Positions 1 to 11,180 of a stretch of DNA of 64,000 nt are shown here, one piece after another. The translations under genes and the position numbers were made by a program. Under the pieces are notes generated by a model, which was given only the letters and a program-made list of their open reading frames with translations, was not told where the DNA came from and ran no database searches. The stretch's first letter is position 1; each line of letters begins with the position of its first letter. The stretch comes from Calliphora vicina (taxonomy: Eukaryota; Arthropoda; Insecta; Diptera; Calliphoridae): NCBI RefSeq assembly GCF_958450345.1, contig NC_088782.1, forward strand, positions 118,840,046-118,904,045, in the 5' to 3' direction.

Positions 1-100
1 CTATAGAAAATAATTTTCCACGATAATTTATCTATAAAAAATTATTCGCCGTAATTTATTCGCCAGTATCATTTCTTAATTTATGAAAAATGTTGCTTAC
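1..100 (-). other. Su(z)12 intron 4, 5' part
   Basis: Minus-strand sequence after the donor GTAAGC (100-95). The open frame continues into the intron but loses SUZ12 similarity exactly at this donor. At the window edge the minus strand reads TTTTCTATAG ending at base 1, which could be the acceptor of the next exon; that exon lies outside the window, so this is inference. Confidence 0.6.
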
Positions 101-1980
101 TAACCTATTATGTCCCGTTATATAGGGCCTCTGATTACTCAAATCATCCTCGTCCAAAACCAAAAACTCATCCAAGCAAGTCTTCTGTCGCCTAGGACGA
201 CAAACCAATAGATTTGTCACGGTTGTACGTCGTACGGGTCCACACGTACGAGCAAACGAACAACCCGATGGTCCGGCCAAATCATAAGGCGAACCTGCAT
301 ATGAACCATCATACGAATCATTGATAGTGACATCAATTCTAGCACCATTTTGGGCAGCCGGCTGATAAGTGAAATTAAATCTGGCATGACATAATTTCAA
401 ATGTTTCAACAGCGAGTACAAACGCATACAGTCTAAGCCGCACCAGGGGCATATGACCTCTTGGGTGTACTCGGTTTGTTGACGGGTATTGTTGTTATAC
501 AAAAAATTATAAACAATTTGTATCTTTTCCGTTTTGGCTAAGGGCTTCGAAATCGTAGTGTTGTTGGATTTGCCTCTATTTTTGGTTGTTGCTGTCGTCG
601 TCATGGTCATTGTTCCCTTAATACAATTATTATTGTGATTTATTTGTTCATTGTTATTGGTGGTATTGGTGTTTTCGCAACCAATGCCATTGGTTATATC
701 GGTGAATGTACAATATGTATCCATTTCTTTAGTGGAAATTTCCTTTGGCAACTCCTGGGCCGACCACGTTAAACGAAACTTTAATGTGGGATATTGTGTG
801 AAGACATCGAATTTCATGGTGATTGGAATGTAATTGTCGGGTAGAGTTTCCCAGCTGCGTTTCTTTGGCGAAAATGATTTAATACTAGATGAATTGAGCT
901 CTTGCAAAGCGGCCTCATAGTCACCCTCGGGTATACAGCCGCTATTCTTTTCATAAACGATTAATTCACAGCCATACAATTTGGTGGAAAGTTTGGGGCG
1001 TTTAGTAGGGGTGTCTATAAATGATATGGAGTTTAAAAAAATGTATTGGAATGGTACAAAGACCCCTCAAAACTTACCTTCATTGTTACCATTAGCAATG
1101 ATACCATCCTGGCCAACTGGCTTAACTTTAATGCGAAACAATAGTTTATAGATAGTGTGTTGATCACCTAAAGGATGAATTGATTGAGCAGGTATTGAAA
1201 TGGCAGTAAATTCTTGCATATTATCAAGAGGATTATAAATAACACTGGAACTATGAGTCTAGATAAAAGTAATATAAAGATATATTTCAAAAACTTGTTC
1301 GAATTGTTTATTTTTTATCTCAAACTCACCAAAATTTCTTGAAAATCTGAGGTACTGTCTTTACGTTTGCTTTTAGTAATTTTATACAAAGTAGATTCCA
1401 CCGTTACCTTGTCGCCCTCTTTCCAGGCATGTTCCGCGCTGGCGGTCTTCTCAAACAAGCCATTATAAACGATATTGAGATAATTATTGGCCAAAGTTTG
1501 GCTTTTTTGTGTTAGAACATCTAGCATGGTGTTGATTTTGAAATTATTACGTTTGCGGTGATTACGAGACATGCGTTCCTTCATGTAGCTAAGGGTACGT
1601 TGTAGAAAAATGGGACTAGTACCGTGGCGATTACGTAGAAAACGATATATTTGTGTGGGTTCTAAAGGAAATGATTACAATTATATAAAAATTATTTACA
1701 AAAGCAAGAAAAATAACCTACTTTCAAAAGCCTGCAAAAAGAGTTCCTGCTCTTGTTGGTGGCTATTGAGTTTAGTTTGTTCGGCGGTTGTTGCTGTTGT
1801 CGCCTGTGTTGCTACTGTGGTAATGCCAGGAATTGCCTCAGCACCATTGCCATTGATGGCATTTTGATGATTATTATTGGCTACTGTAGTGGAATTGTTA
1901 TTATGATTGGTGGTGGTACCATTAAGGGAAGCTGCCGCAGCATCTTTTGTTTCTTTTTCACGTTTCTTTTGCGGTGGCAT
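101..1980 (-). CDS. Su(z)12: Polycomb PRC2 subunit Su(z)12 (partial, 5' exons)
   Basis: Su(z)12/SUZ12 is the core non-catalytic subunit of Polycomb Repressive Complex 2, which trimethylates histone H3 Lys27 in the nucleus. Coding exons on the minus strand are 1980-1722, 1661-1330, 1258-1078 and 1014-101. All junctions are GT-AG and phases join without shift, giving 562 codons. The start at 1980 (MPPQKKREKE) is chosen over upstream in-frame ATGs because it matches the usual short basic N-terminus. Family hallmarks are QELFLQAFEKPTQIYRFLR near residues 77-95 (split across exons 1 and 2), IFLQRTLSYM, a WET-containing segment, LYNNNTRQQTE, and a C2H2 finger with Cys446, Cys449, His462 and His467 followed by the segment GARIDVTINDSYDGSYAG. 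An Asn/Thr-rich insert lies near residues 370-410. The C-terminal VEFS box is missing because it lies left of the window, not because the gene is broken. The next gene on the same strand is adenosine kinase, about 2.4 kb upstream. Confidence 0.96.
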
Positions 1981-2330
1981 TTTCTTCATTTTTTCTGGGT
2001 ATTTTTCCTTTTTTGCTTTTGCACTCAACACACTAACGCTACGCCGCTTCTTCTTGTTCTAGCTTTTTTTTTCACACACTCTCCACAAAAGCACTATAAT
2101 ACAAACATTAATTACTGTAATTTGCTTTAATTTTTTCCTATATTTACTATAATTTGCACTTAGTTTTGGGGATTTTATAACTCGTAGTGTAATTAAATTC
2201 TATTTAAACGAAAAGAATATGTGTAAAAATAAAATTTTATACGGCGCGAAATTTTTCACACGCATTTATGCAAGTTTGCTTTGTTTTATTCTTTTTCGCC
2301 CAGCTCAGCGTTGCAACGATGCGTACCAGG
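1981..2330 (-). promoter_or_regulatory. Su(z)12 5' UTR and promoter region
   Basis: The stretch upstream of the Su(z)12 start has no supported coding potential. It holds one good match to the E2F/DP consensus: TTTCGCGCC on the minus strand at 2251-2243, about 265 bp upstream of the ATG. Around 2300-2360 the base composition is less AT-rich than the flanks. No transcription start can be fixed from sequence alone; calling it a promoter rests on position. Confidence 0.5.
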
Positions 2331-2499
2331 CGACACAGGGTTGCATGCGCTGGTACTAAAGTGTAGGAAAACGTGACAAGATGGTAAAATGGCGTAAAAA
2401 ATGCCGTTAGTAAAATGAAGAGAATTTGAATAGAAAATAAATAAAATATATATACATTTTTAGATTTTAAATGAGGAATTTTAATGGAAAATATTCTGT

Positions 2500-3900
2500 T
2501 CAAAATTTTTATTGGTAATTATAAAAATTTTGTTCGAAATTATGTTTGAAATTGAAAATTTCATTTTAAATCTAAAGATTTTTCTCCAAAAATTAATCAA
2601 TTTGAAAATTTATATTTAAATTTTCTATACGATATATAAAATGTCTACTCAAAATTTAATATTTTAATTCGATATTGAGAATTTGTATTTGAAATTTAAA
2701 ATGTCTGTAAAAAACATTTATTCGAAATTGCAAATATACTATTCGAAATTTAAAATATTCATTCGACAATTTCTATTCGAATTTGAAAATTTCCATTCGA
2801 AGTTAAATATTTCTGAGCACAATTAAAAATGGTATGTATTTTCAAATATTTCTGACCGAATTATTTTTTTTTTAATTAAATATTTTTAAAATTATATTCG
2901 AAATTAATTTTATTCGTTTTATTTCAAGAAATTCAGAATTACTATTCGAACTCGACAATTTATATTCGAAATTAAATATTTCTGAGACAATTAAAAATTT
3001 ATTTTTGATGTTGACAATTTTGATTTGTAATTAGAAATTTTGTATTTGAAATTTATATTGAAAATTTCAGGCTTCAAATTTTATTTTTCTACGAAATTGA
3101 ATATTGATGTTCCAAAACAAATAATATTTCTGATCGAAATTACATTTTTTTTATTAAAATTTTGTATTCGATATTAATTTCATTCGTTTCTTTCCATTAT
3201 TGGTAATTTTTATTCGAAATTATAAAATTCTTTTCGAAATTGAAAATTTATATGCAAATTGTATTGAAATTTTGTGTTCCAAGACAAATATTTCTGAGAA
3301 AATTCGAAATTTCTATTCAAAATTTAAAATTTTTATTCGAAATTAATCATTTCTATTCGAAATTGAAAATTAATATGCAAATTGTATTGAAATTTTGTGT
3401 TCCAAGACAAATATTTCTGAGAAAATTCGAAATTTCTATACAAAATTTAAAATTTTTATTCGAAATTAATCATTTCTATTCGAAATTATTCGGAATTTAA
3501 CATTTCTATTCGAAATTGAAAATGTTTATTCGATATTTAAAATTTCTATTCGAAATTGAAAGCTATTCGAAATTGAAAATTTCTATTCGAAATTGAAAAT
3601 TTCTTTCCAAATTGAAAATTTATATTCGAAATTGAAAATTTCTATTCGAAATTTAAAATTTATATCGAAATTGAAAATTTATATACGAAATTGAAAATAT
3701 TTATTCGAAATTGCAAATTTTTATTCGTAATTTTTTATTTTTGAAATTCGAAATAAAAAATTTTAGGCTGCAAATTGTAATTTCAATTTAAAATCTAAAA
3801 TTTCCAATCTCAACTTATATTTGAAATTAAAAAATTTCAATGTCACCCGAAAATCCAATTTTTTTCTCGAAATTAAATTATTAATTCCGATATTAAATAA
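2500..3900. repeat. 20-bp TTCGAAATT tandem repeat, intergenic copy
   Basis: Degenerate tandem repeat with unit ATTCGAAATTGAAAATTTCT, best preserved near 3480-3740. Each unit carries the palindrome TTCGAA and a second small dyad, GAAATT/AATTTC. It fills most of the space between the Su(z)12 promoter and the adenosine kinase 3' end. The same unit in the same orientation fills adenosine kinase intron 2. Short open frames here are repeat artefacts. Confidence 0.85.
3240..3490. repeat. 123-bp tandem duplication inside the TTCGAAATT array
   Basis: A segment starting at ATGCAAATTGTATTG (3252) recurs at 3375, exactly 123 bp later, with only a few differences. This is a local segmental duplication within the shorter-period array, and it creates a repeated-looking but non-coding open frame. 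Confidence 0.8.
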
Positions 3901-4428
3901 AAAACAATATCTAAAATTCTTTGTAAATCATTATTTTCTTTTATTTATTAATTAATTAATACAATTAATGTAAATACATGATTATTTTTATTTCAGCAGC
4001 TAAAATTTACAAAATATTGCTATAGTTTTTAGTTATGTTTTTTACAATAAACTTTATGAAAAGTTATTAAATGACAATTAAACAATTTTACACAATATGT
4101 GTAAAATAATAACGATTAAACACTGATTAAATATTAAACCATAAATTTGTTAACAAAATATATCAAATATGTAGAAACAAATCAGGTAAAATATTAAAAG
4201 AAAGAAAGTTAAATTAAAACAATATTAAAGAGTGAGGAGTCTGTTAGGTTGTGGTGTGTACAAAATTTTAAAAAGGGCTTAGGTTAATTTACAAATGAGT
4301 TAAAAATAGCTTAAAAACAATATATTACAACCCCAAATAGTTCGAAATCAAATACAATATAGATGTTAAGTTAAAAAAAGGCCTTGTTTTTTTTTTTTGT
4401 TTAGTTAAATTCATTTCGTTTGTACTAA
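3900..4428 (-). other. Adenosine kinase 3' UTR and polyadenylation region
   Basis: Sequence following the adenosine kinase stop codon on the minus strand. Minus-strand AATAAA signals lie at 3992-3987 and within 3949-3940, which would give a 3' UTR of about 440-490 nt. The TTCGAAATT array begins just beyond. No other gene is seen. Confidence 0.45.
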
Positions 4429-7400
4429 TTATTCCTCAAAAGCAGGTTTACCCTCAAAGGTACAACCACTGCGTTGTATGATTTGCGAGGCTGACCAGAT
4501 ACCGCAACGTATGCAAACATCAAAGGGTTTCTTTTGTACGTATTGTGCCAAGAAGCCGCCCACAAATGCATCACCAGCACCATTGGTATCGACCATTTGT
4601 TCACGCGACAATTCTTGTACCGGGAATTCTTCAATTTTACCATTGCGGAAGAGTAAAACGGGCAAATGACCCTGAGTTATGATAACGATACGTTCACGTT
4701 GTGTATTCTCTTTGGGTAGAGCGACTAGTTTATGACCGATTTCTTTCACATCTTTGGTGTCCCAGCCGTGTTCGTTGGCAAAAGTTTCGACCTCTTGTTC
4801 GTTGCCGAAGAGTATGTCGACGTAGGGCATGGCTGCCATCATGGGTTCCTTGAAGAATTGCGATAGGAAGGGAGCGCTCAAGTTCATCATGAACATGCGA
4901 TTGTGTTTGTGGGCATGGTGAGCTACTTCCATAATACTAGGCGGGCTGACGGTGAGGAAGAATCCCTAAGGAAAAAAAATGAGGAAAAGTTAATTTTTGT
5001 TTTTAAAATTTTATTTGAAATTAAACAATTTTTTTCGAATTAAATATTTTGATTCGAAATTGAAAATTTCGAATAATATTTCGAAATTTGGTTTATTCGA
5101 AATCAAAAATTTTTTCTTTTCGAAATTGGAATTTTTCTTTTGGACGTTACAAAATTTCGAAATTCGAAAATTCTTTGACTTTTTTCGAACATAAATAATT
5201 CTTTACGATGTTGGAATTTTCTGTTCGAAAATAAAAATTTCTTTTCGAAATTGGAATTTTTCGGTTCAAAATTTAAAATTAATTTTCGAAATTGGCAATT
5301 TCTCTTCGAAAATTTTGTTCTAAAATAAAAATTTCTCTTCGAAATTGTAATTTTTTTTGAAAATTGTTTTATTTAAAAATTGTATTTTTGATATTGAAAA
5401 TCTAAATTCGAAATTGAAAATGTCTATTTGAAATTGAAAATTTTTATTCGAAATTAAAAATTTATTTTCAGAATAAAAATATCCCTTCGTAATTAGAATT
5501 TTCGAGTTCGAAATTCAAAAATTCTTTTCGTAATTGAAATTTTTACTATTTAAAGTTAAAAATTCTTTTCGAAATAAAAATTAATTCACAAAATTCCATT
5601 TTTATTCGAATTAGAATACTTTGTTCAAAATAAAAATGTCTTTTCAAAATTGGAATTTTCCGTTTCAAAAATTTTTTTTGAAACTGAAAACTACTTTTCG
5701 AAATTAAAAATTTCTATTCGAAATTAAAAATTTTTATTCGAAATTGAAAATTTTTATTCAAAATAGAAAATTTTTATTCAAAATTTCTATTCGAAATTAA
5801 AAATCTATTCGAAATTGAAAATATCTATTCGAAATTAAAATTTTCTATTCGAAATTAATAATTTCTAAAAATTAGTATTAAATTTTTTTTTTCCAAATTT
5901 TCGATATTGAAATTTTATGTCGAAATTGGAATTTTTCGTTTTGAAATTTAAAATAATTTTCGAAACTAAAAACTACTTTTCGAAATTGAGTATTTTTTTT
6001 TTGAAATTTGGTAATTTCTTTTCGAAATTTCTCTTCTAAAATAAACTTTTTTTTTAAATTGGAATTTTTGTAATTTTTTTGGGAAATAATTTTTTTCGAA
6101 AATGTTTTTTTTTTTTGTATTGTTTCGAAGTTAAAATTTGATTGAAAACTTATTTTCGAAATAAATTTTAAACATTTTTACGATCGTTTTTATATTCTCA
6201 AATTTTATTTTTATTTAAAATTTCCCAACAAAAATAATTTGAAATTGAAAATTTATTTTTTTAAATTGAAAATTAAATTTTTCAAAATAGAAAATTTATT
6301 TTTTTGAAATTGACAAATTCTAAATATGTATGTATATTTTTGAAATTCAAAATTTGTACTCGAAATTAAAAAAATTGTTCTAAACACTCACCGATATATA
6401 ATAATATTCCGCACTATCCAACAGCCTTTTATTCTCAGCCTTTTGCAAATGTTCAATGGTAAAATGATTAGCAGCCGCTAAGTTGGCACACAACGAACGA
6501 TGGGTACCTGTAATTAAAACACCACAGGTGCCAGTGGGAACCTCTTGGGTATATTGATATTTAACATTTAAACCCTCATTGGTGGCTTTTTCCTCTAAAA
6601 TCTTGGCATAATCATCATTGCCCACACAGCCAAAGAAAGTGGCCACTTTGGGTTTTTGCAAAATCCATTGGCAAACACGCAAAGAATTCTGCACCGAACC
6701 ACCGGCTATAAATTCAGCTTTATACTTTTCTATTAGCTCTTTGTACAGGGGCATGTGTTTTTCCTCAGCCAAAATAGCATCGTTGGGCTTGAGGCCATAC
6801 TTTTGCAGGAATTCTTCGTCGACAGTGGCGGAAATGTCCAATAGAGGATTGCCACAGCCAATAAGGATGCCTTCTCTGAAAAGATAAGAGTTTGAGGAAG
6901 TGTTTTTTTTTTAAATAATTGTTTTTAGCTTGTACTACTTTATCAACTGCATGGTGTTTTGGTGAAATAATAACTAAAATATATTTTTTGTATAATTTAT
7001 GGTTTAGTTGTTTTTTCAGTTGCTGTGTTGTGTGAATAATTAGAAGATGACTTCTAATGATAACCAAAACTTATTGTGTTCTAAAAACGTTCGTGAACAA
7101 AATAAAGTGCTAATATTTATACAGCAACAATTACTAACAGAATATATTAACAAACACATTTCCTTATCTTTATTAAGTTTATAGTTGCATGATATTGCTA
7201 TCGTGATGCTTTTTTGAAGGGCTGGGGGAAATTACTTAGGTCATCCTCTTTGTTAACCCTACAACTCAAACAAATTTGTAGTTTTTATGAAGCAATTGTG
7301 CTCATTTAAGTATTTTGAAGAATCAGCAGCAGGGAAAATAAAACTATGAATGAAACTAGTGCCCAGATTCATGCTCAAATATGGACACAACTGATAAGGA

Positions 7401-7698
7401 AAATCCTGCAGCAATGAAACCTTAATTTTCAGTTTATTTGACTTTCTAGCGAGTCAAGTTGATTTTTTCATATTTAGCATTGTTCATTTTTAAACATTGT
7501 TGAATAATGTAAAAACTGTGAACAATTTTGGTGTGTTGCTCTAGAACAAGCTAACAATTTTTTCCATTCTATAGTTACATTTACTAACCGGATGTATAAC
7601 TTTCTCATGTTTACCATTCTCTAATCTTTTATAACTTTATCTATTTGTTGATACAATTAAATTTCTTATTAATATTAAACTTACTTTAAATTTTCCAT
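4429..7698 (-). CDS. AdenoK: Adenosine kinase
   Basis: Adenosine kinase phosphorylates adenosine to AMP with ATP in purine salvage, limiting adenosine and supporting the methylation cycle. Coding exons on the minus strand are 7698-7685 (14 nt, MENL plus a split Lys codon), 6875-6392 and 4965-4429. Donors are GTAAGT and GTGAGT and acceptors TTTTCAG and TTCCTTAG; phases join to 344 residues plus TAA, close to the roughly 345 of animal enzymes. PfkB (ribokinase-family) features are CGNPLLDIS near residues 12-20, the GGS glycine motif at 63-65 followed by VQNS, FFGCVGNDDYA, YYYISGFFLTVSP at the exon 2-3 junction, and DTNGAGDAF starting at 292, whose Asp298 is the expected catalytic base. The N-terminal exon was placed because it is the only nearby short ATG exon found that ends in a strong donor in the correct phase; its sequence agrees with the short N-terminus of the family but is the least certain part. 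Symbol follows Drosophila usage. Confidence 0.95.
4990..6380. repeat. 20-bp TTCGAAATT tandem repeat in adenosine kinase intron 2
   Basis: Intron 2 (4966-6391) is almost entirely the degenerate 20-bp unit, in the same plus-strand orientation as the intergenic copy at 2.5-3.9 kb, so exon 3 is bracketed by direct copies of one satellite. Most units keep TTCGAA, while the A/T linkers vary in length. No coding sequence is seen in it. Confidence 0.85.
6876..7684 (-). other. Adenosine kinase intron 1
   Basis: An intron of about 0.8 kb between the 14-nt first coding exon and exon 2. It is mixed AT-rich unique sequence with no recognisable repeat family. The small open frame reading through its 3' end into exon 2 is unspliced read-through, not a protein. 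Confidence 0.7.
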
Positions 7699-8120
7699 TA
7701 TGTAAATATTTCTTTTTTTTTTTAACAAAATGTGCTACACGTTTGCGCTTCTTGCTTTTTTTTCCCAAACTATTGTTGTAGTCCTCAACTGACAGCCGCC
7801 TAATGACTAATATTTTTGAGCGTATTGTAGCAAAACGTGTTTTAAGAGGTTTTTATTAATGATACTTTAACTGTTTGACTAGTTTAATTGCATTATTTTT
7901 TATAGAATATTAATAAAAACTAAAAAGAAATATGTACACACACAATCGAGCAAACAAAATATGCTTCTTCTTCTGCCCGAGAAAAATGTATCGAACAGCT
8001 GTTTTTTTTATCAAAGGAGCACGTTGTTTTCGTTAAGAAAACAACAACAACATTGATGTAAATTGTTGTGCACAACAACAAACTTTTGTTTACTGATAAG
8101 AGATGCCAGATGTTGTCATA
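7699..8120 (-). promoter_or_regulatory. Adenosine kinase 5' UTR and promoter region
   Basis: Region upstream of the adenosine kinase start. It contains AACAGCTGTT with the palindromic E-box CAGCTG at 7996-8001, a motif class enriched in Drosophila core promoters. RhoGDI reads in the opposite direction from about 9.5 kb, so the roughly 1.5 kb between them is a divergent intergenic region. The transcription start is not determined. Confidence 0.4.
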
Positions 8121-8129
8121 TAGACTGCC

Positions 8130-8350
8130 TTAACCACACATCATATGTCAAATTTGATTGAGTCCATAAAATTTGCCATGTGTAGACAGCAATTGCCATA
8201 GGTAGCAATCCATGGCGCATTACTACGTGGAGATCCGTGGAGATCTAGGGTTGTGAGTTTATAAAATCGTGAGGGACTTCGCAGTTTACACGAAAAATAG
8301 GTAGGGACTTCGCAGTTTACCTAATTAAGACTAGGGACCGGCGAGGTTTC
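8130..8350. repeat. Intergenic segment with short direct repeats
   Basis: AGGGACTTCGCAGTTTAC occurs at 8272-8289 and 8303-8320, and GTGGAGATC occurs at 8227-8235 and 8237-8245. Base composition is less AT-rich than the flanks, suggesting a fragment of a mobile or dispersed element that I cannot name. Confidence 0.5.
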
Positions 8351-8458
8351 CCAGTAGCTCGGGCATGTAAATATCAAACAAAATGATAAATTTAAATTTT
8401 TTTTTTTAAATTTCAATTTTTTTGGGGTTTTTTAATTTTTTTTTAATAATTAGCTTAA

Positions 8459-8650
8459 ATAGCAACCGAGCCGAAAGAATTCCGGAGATATTAATGTATG
8501 AATAGTGTATGTAAGTTATTTGGGGGCTTCGGAAAGTTGATTTCAACAGACAGACGGACATGGCTTAATCGACTCCGCTATCTATAAGGATCCAGAATAT
8601 ATATATGTTCTTTACAGGGTCGGAAAATTATATTATAGGCAAAAAAATAC
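8459..8650 (+). mobile_element. Dispersed non-coding repeat family, copy 1
   Basis: Contains AATAGCAACCGAGCCG, AAGTTATTTGGGGGCTTCGG, ACAGACAGACGGACATGG and CTATCTATAAGGATCC. The first part matches, as reverse complement, sequence at 48.57-48.64 kb, and the last part matches 61.32-61.37 kb. Very similar non-coding repeats are widespread in fly genomes from general recall; the class (DNA-transposon-derived or Helitron-like) is not resolved here. Confidence 0.65.
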
Positions 8651-8869
8651 CAAGCAAACATTATCAACATAGCCCCATTTTGTCAATCTCAGAAGTGAGT
8701 ACATATACACCAGGGAATTTTTTAAGATCATAAAAATCATTATATTCCGACTTAAATCTCTTTTTTTTTAGTACCGAATCTATTATTCAACTCAATCTCT
8801 AACAAATAGAAACTTTTAAATTTGAATCGATGGATAGATTTTAGGATTTTCTATTTTTGTTGTTTTATG

Positions 8870-9060
8870 AGGCTCACTGTACGAGAGACTTTCAGTGGGT
8901 CTACAACTGGCATGAAATGCTTAACATTAACACTAACATGATGTTAGTGTTAGGTATAGACCCATCAGTTTAGCGTTTTTTTCAATGTTTTAACACGGCT
9001 TTTATAACATCATGTTTTAACAGCATTTTATGTCTGTTGTAGACGGGGTGTTAGGATTAA
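8870..9060. mobile_element. Palindromic MITE-like element
   Basis: A 25-bp palindrome centred on 8940 (12-bp arms TAACACTAACAT and its complement) sits inside outer arms TGGGTCTA at 8896-8903 and TAGACCCA at 8957-8964. Related TAACA-containing sequence continues to about 9055. It is non-coding; the hairpin suggests a small non-autonomous element, but no clear target-site duplication was found. Confidence 0.5.
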
Positions 9061-9479
9061 GATTTTAGCTTAATATACAATTGAAGCTATTAGTAGCTTT
9101 TGTTTTAGCTAATTTTCCTTCCTCCAAATGATTAAGCGATTTTGTTTTAATGTTCAATTAAGTATGGCAGCTTTAAATCTATTACAAAAGTTTATACTAC
9201 ACTTTGTTACAACTCTGCATGTCAGTTCACCATTTGTCAGTGTTGCCCATTTTGCATGTTTTCCCCTTAAAGCTATTTACTATTTTAAAATACATTTTAT
9301 TAAGAATTACATAGCAAATACTAGATTAATTTATATATCATGATGATTTTAATGATTTCATTATATTTAAAAACAATTTTATAGCTTAATTTTTTTAAAA
9401 AAATTAACATTTCTATAACTTTTTGTTAAGAGATATGAGTTGATTTTTTTGGGCCTTAGTGAGGGCAACTCTGGTAATA

Positions 9480-9802
9480 AGAAGAACAAGCAGATTTTTC
9501 TTCATCACCTTTTTTGTTTCGCGACATTTGTTCAAAAAAACTTTATTCCTCCACACATACACAAGAAGCGGTTTAATTTTATTTCTTATTAAAATTTATT
9601 TGCTATTAGAAAAACAATTTCCAACTCTTTAAAGTTTCAAATTAATAATAAAAATTTATAATTTTTGTTTGCTGTGACCACAAAAAAAGAAGTGAGTGAA
9701 ACAATATAACAAAAGACAAACAACAATTAAAATAGAAAAAGAGAAAAACTGCAACAAATTTCAAAAGAATTTTTTATTTTAAAATTACACAAGTAGAAAA
9801 AA
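9480..9802 (+). other. Candidate non-coding first exon of RhoGDI
   Basis: RhoGDI exon 2 begins at an acceptor 74 nt upstream of its ATG, so at least one 5' non-coding exon must exist upstream. This stretch ends in a good plus-strand donor, AAAAAA|GTGAGT, at 9802/9803. Other GTGAGT-like donors nearby (about 9691 and 9919) are alternatives. The call is positional inference. Confidence 0.35.
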
Positions 9803-11120
9803 GTGAGTACACAAAAACCAGCTATAAAAACTAAATAAGAAAAAAAAGTATTAAAAAAGAAAAATAATTTTTAGAATTGTAGAATTTTATGTCTAGAAAA
9901 TGGCTGAGGTTTTTTGTAGTGAGTGTTGTGTGGGAAAAAAGGGTGGGGACCCCATTACATATGTCTTGCTGATTTATTTTTATTGTTTTAAGAAAATTAT
10001 CCACGATAGGAGCTTATGCTTTAGCTTAATATCCATCCAACCATTGTTTTATAGTTATAAATGAATTTGGTGGCTTAAGGTTTAATGACTGCTACAAGGA
10101 GACAGACAGTAGTAGTAGGTGTATAGATTGTGGCTTTGTCTTGTTACTACTGCTGCTACTGTTTATGGCTAACAATTATTTTCCATTTCGTTGAACAATT
10201 TGCATCTGCCTTAACCATATTGTTGTACAGACAATAAAGTCATCATCGATTCCCAAGTTAAATTTAAAATTTTAATCACACATAATTTGATTACGTGCGT
10301 TTGTCAGATTGTTGACTCGTGTGTATAAAAAAAAAGTATTTCTGAGTGTGTTTGTCTTTTCCTTGTGTTTCTCCACCCTTGGGGTTGTATGCTGGAGAAT
10401 ATTGAGCAGTCAGTCAGTCAGCTAGTCAATCATCTCCTTTGTCTGCTAAAATTTTTCCCTACCCACATTTGTTTTTTTCTGCTTATATTTTTTTGCAATT
10501 TTCTTTTTAATTTACTCTATAACCGGTTTTGCTTTTTCTTAGAGGGCTTTTTTTTAATATTTATTAAAAATTCATTCATTTTATTTTTGTTTTAACCGTT
10601 TTTCTCCTCTCCCCCTTAGTCCTGCTCTCATTATCATTATTTTATCATTTTAATTAATATTTTTGGCTTTTTTTCTCTTTTATTTTCGTATTTACCGGTG
10701 CTTTTTGCTTTTGTTGTTTTTGTTTCTTGTATTACTTTCATTAGTGATTCATACTTTTTTTTCGTGTGGTATTTTCTTGAGTGTTTTGTTTGTGTTTCTC
10801 AAATTTCAAAATTTGGCAACTCTAGTTGTAGTTGTCATTCATTAAATAGTTGTTGTTGTTTTTGCTACTTTTGCTACTTTTTCTTATTATTCTGTTTGCG
10901 TATTTATTTCACCAAAACAAAATTAAAAAACAAAAAAATTTTTTAAAATTAAAAAAACAAAATTTTTCTTTTAAGATTTAAAAACCAAAAAATTTTTTAA
11001 AATTAAAAAAAATTTTAAATTAAAAAAAATTTTAAATAATTAGAATATTTTTTTTTTTCAAAAAATGAAAAAATAACTTTTTTTTACCTAAAAATATTTA
11101 AAATTTGTATTTTGAAATAT
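9803..11120 (+). other. RhoGDI intron 1, 5' segment
   Basis: Long T-rich AT-rich sequence with no supported coding region. Short open frames near 10.4-10.9 kb are rich in Phe, Leu and Cys, as expected from reading T-runs, and show no domain. The intron boundary depends on the candidate first exon. Confidence 0.5.
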
Positions 11121-11180
11121 AATTTGGTGAAGGGTATATAAGAATCGGCACAGCCGAATATAGCTCTCTTACTTGTTTAC
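11120..11180 (+). mobile_element. Dispersed repeat fragment, copy 2
   Basis: Contains GGTGAAGGGTATATAAGAAT, ATCGGCACAGCCGAATATAG and CTCTCTTACTTGTTT. Its GGTGAAGGGTATATAA and CTCTCTTACTTGTTT ends match the left end of the element at 60.84 kb in reverse complement. It carries the small palindrome CGGCACAGCCG. Confidence 0.6.

Noticed and set aside
651..833. Small plus-strand open frame
   Set aside because: Antisense shadow of Su(z)12 exon 4, whose minus-strand translation matches the family clearly.
3240..3500. 86-codon open frame with an internal 41-residue repeat
   Set aside because: It arises from a 123-bp tandem duplication in an AT-rich satellite; composition is low-complexity and no domain is present.
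2500..6380. TTCGAAATT repeat as an array of heat-shock elements
   Set aside because: Heat-shock elements need GAA and TTC blocks in alternating orientation with 2-bp spacing. Here TTC and GAA abut (TTCGAA) and the other dyads have 3-bp or irregular spacing.
6765..7067. 100-codon minus-strand open frame overlapping adenosine kinase exon 2
   Set aside because: It is read-through of intron 1 in a different frame from the enzyme; the spliced frame gives the conserved protein.
10365..10946. Phe/Leu-rich open frames that look like membrane proteins
   Set aside because: They translate T-rich intronic DNA, which always reads as Phe, Leu and Cys; there is no conserved pattern.
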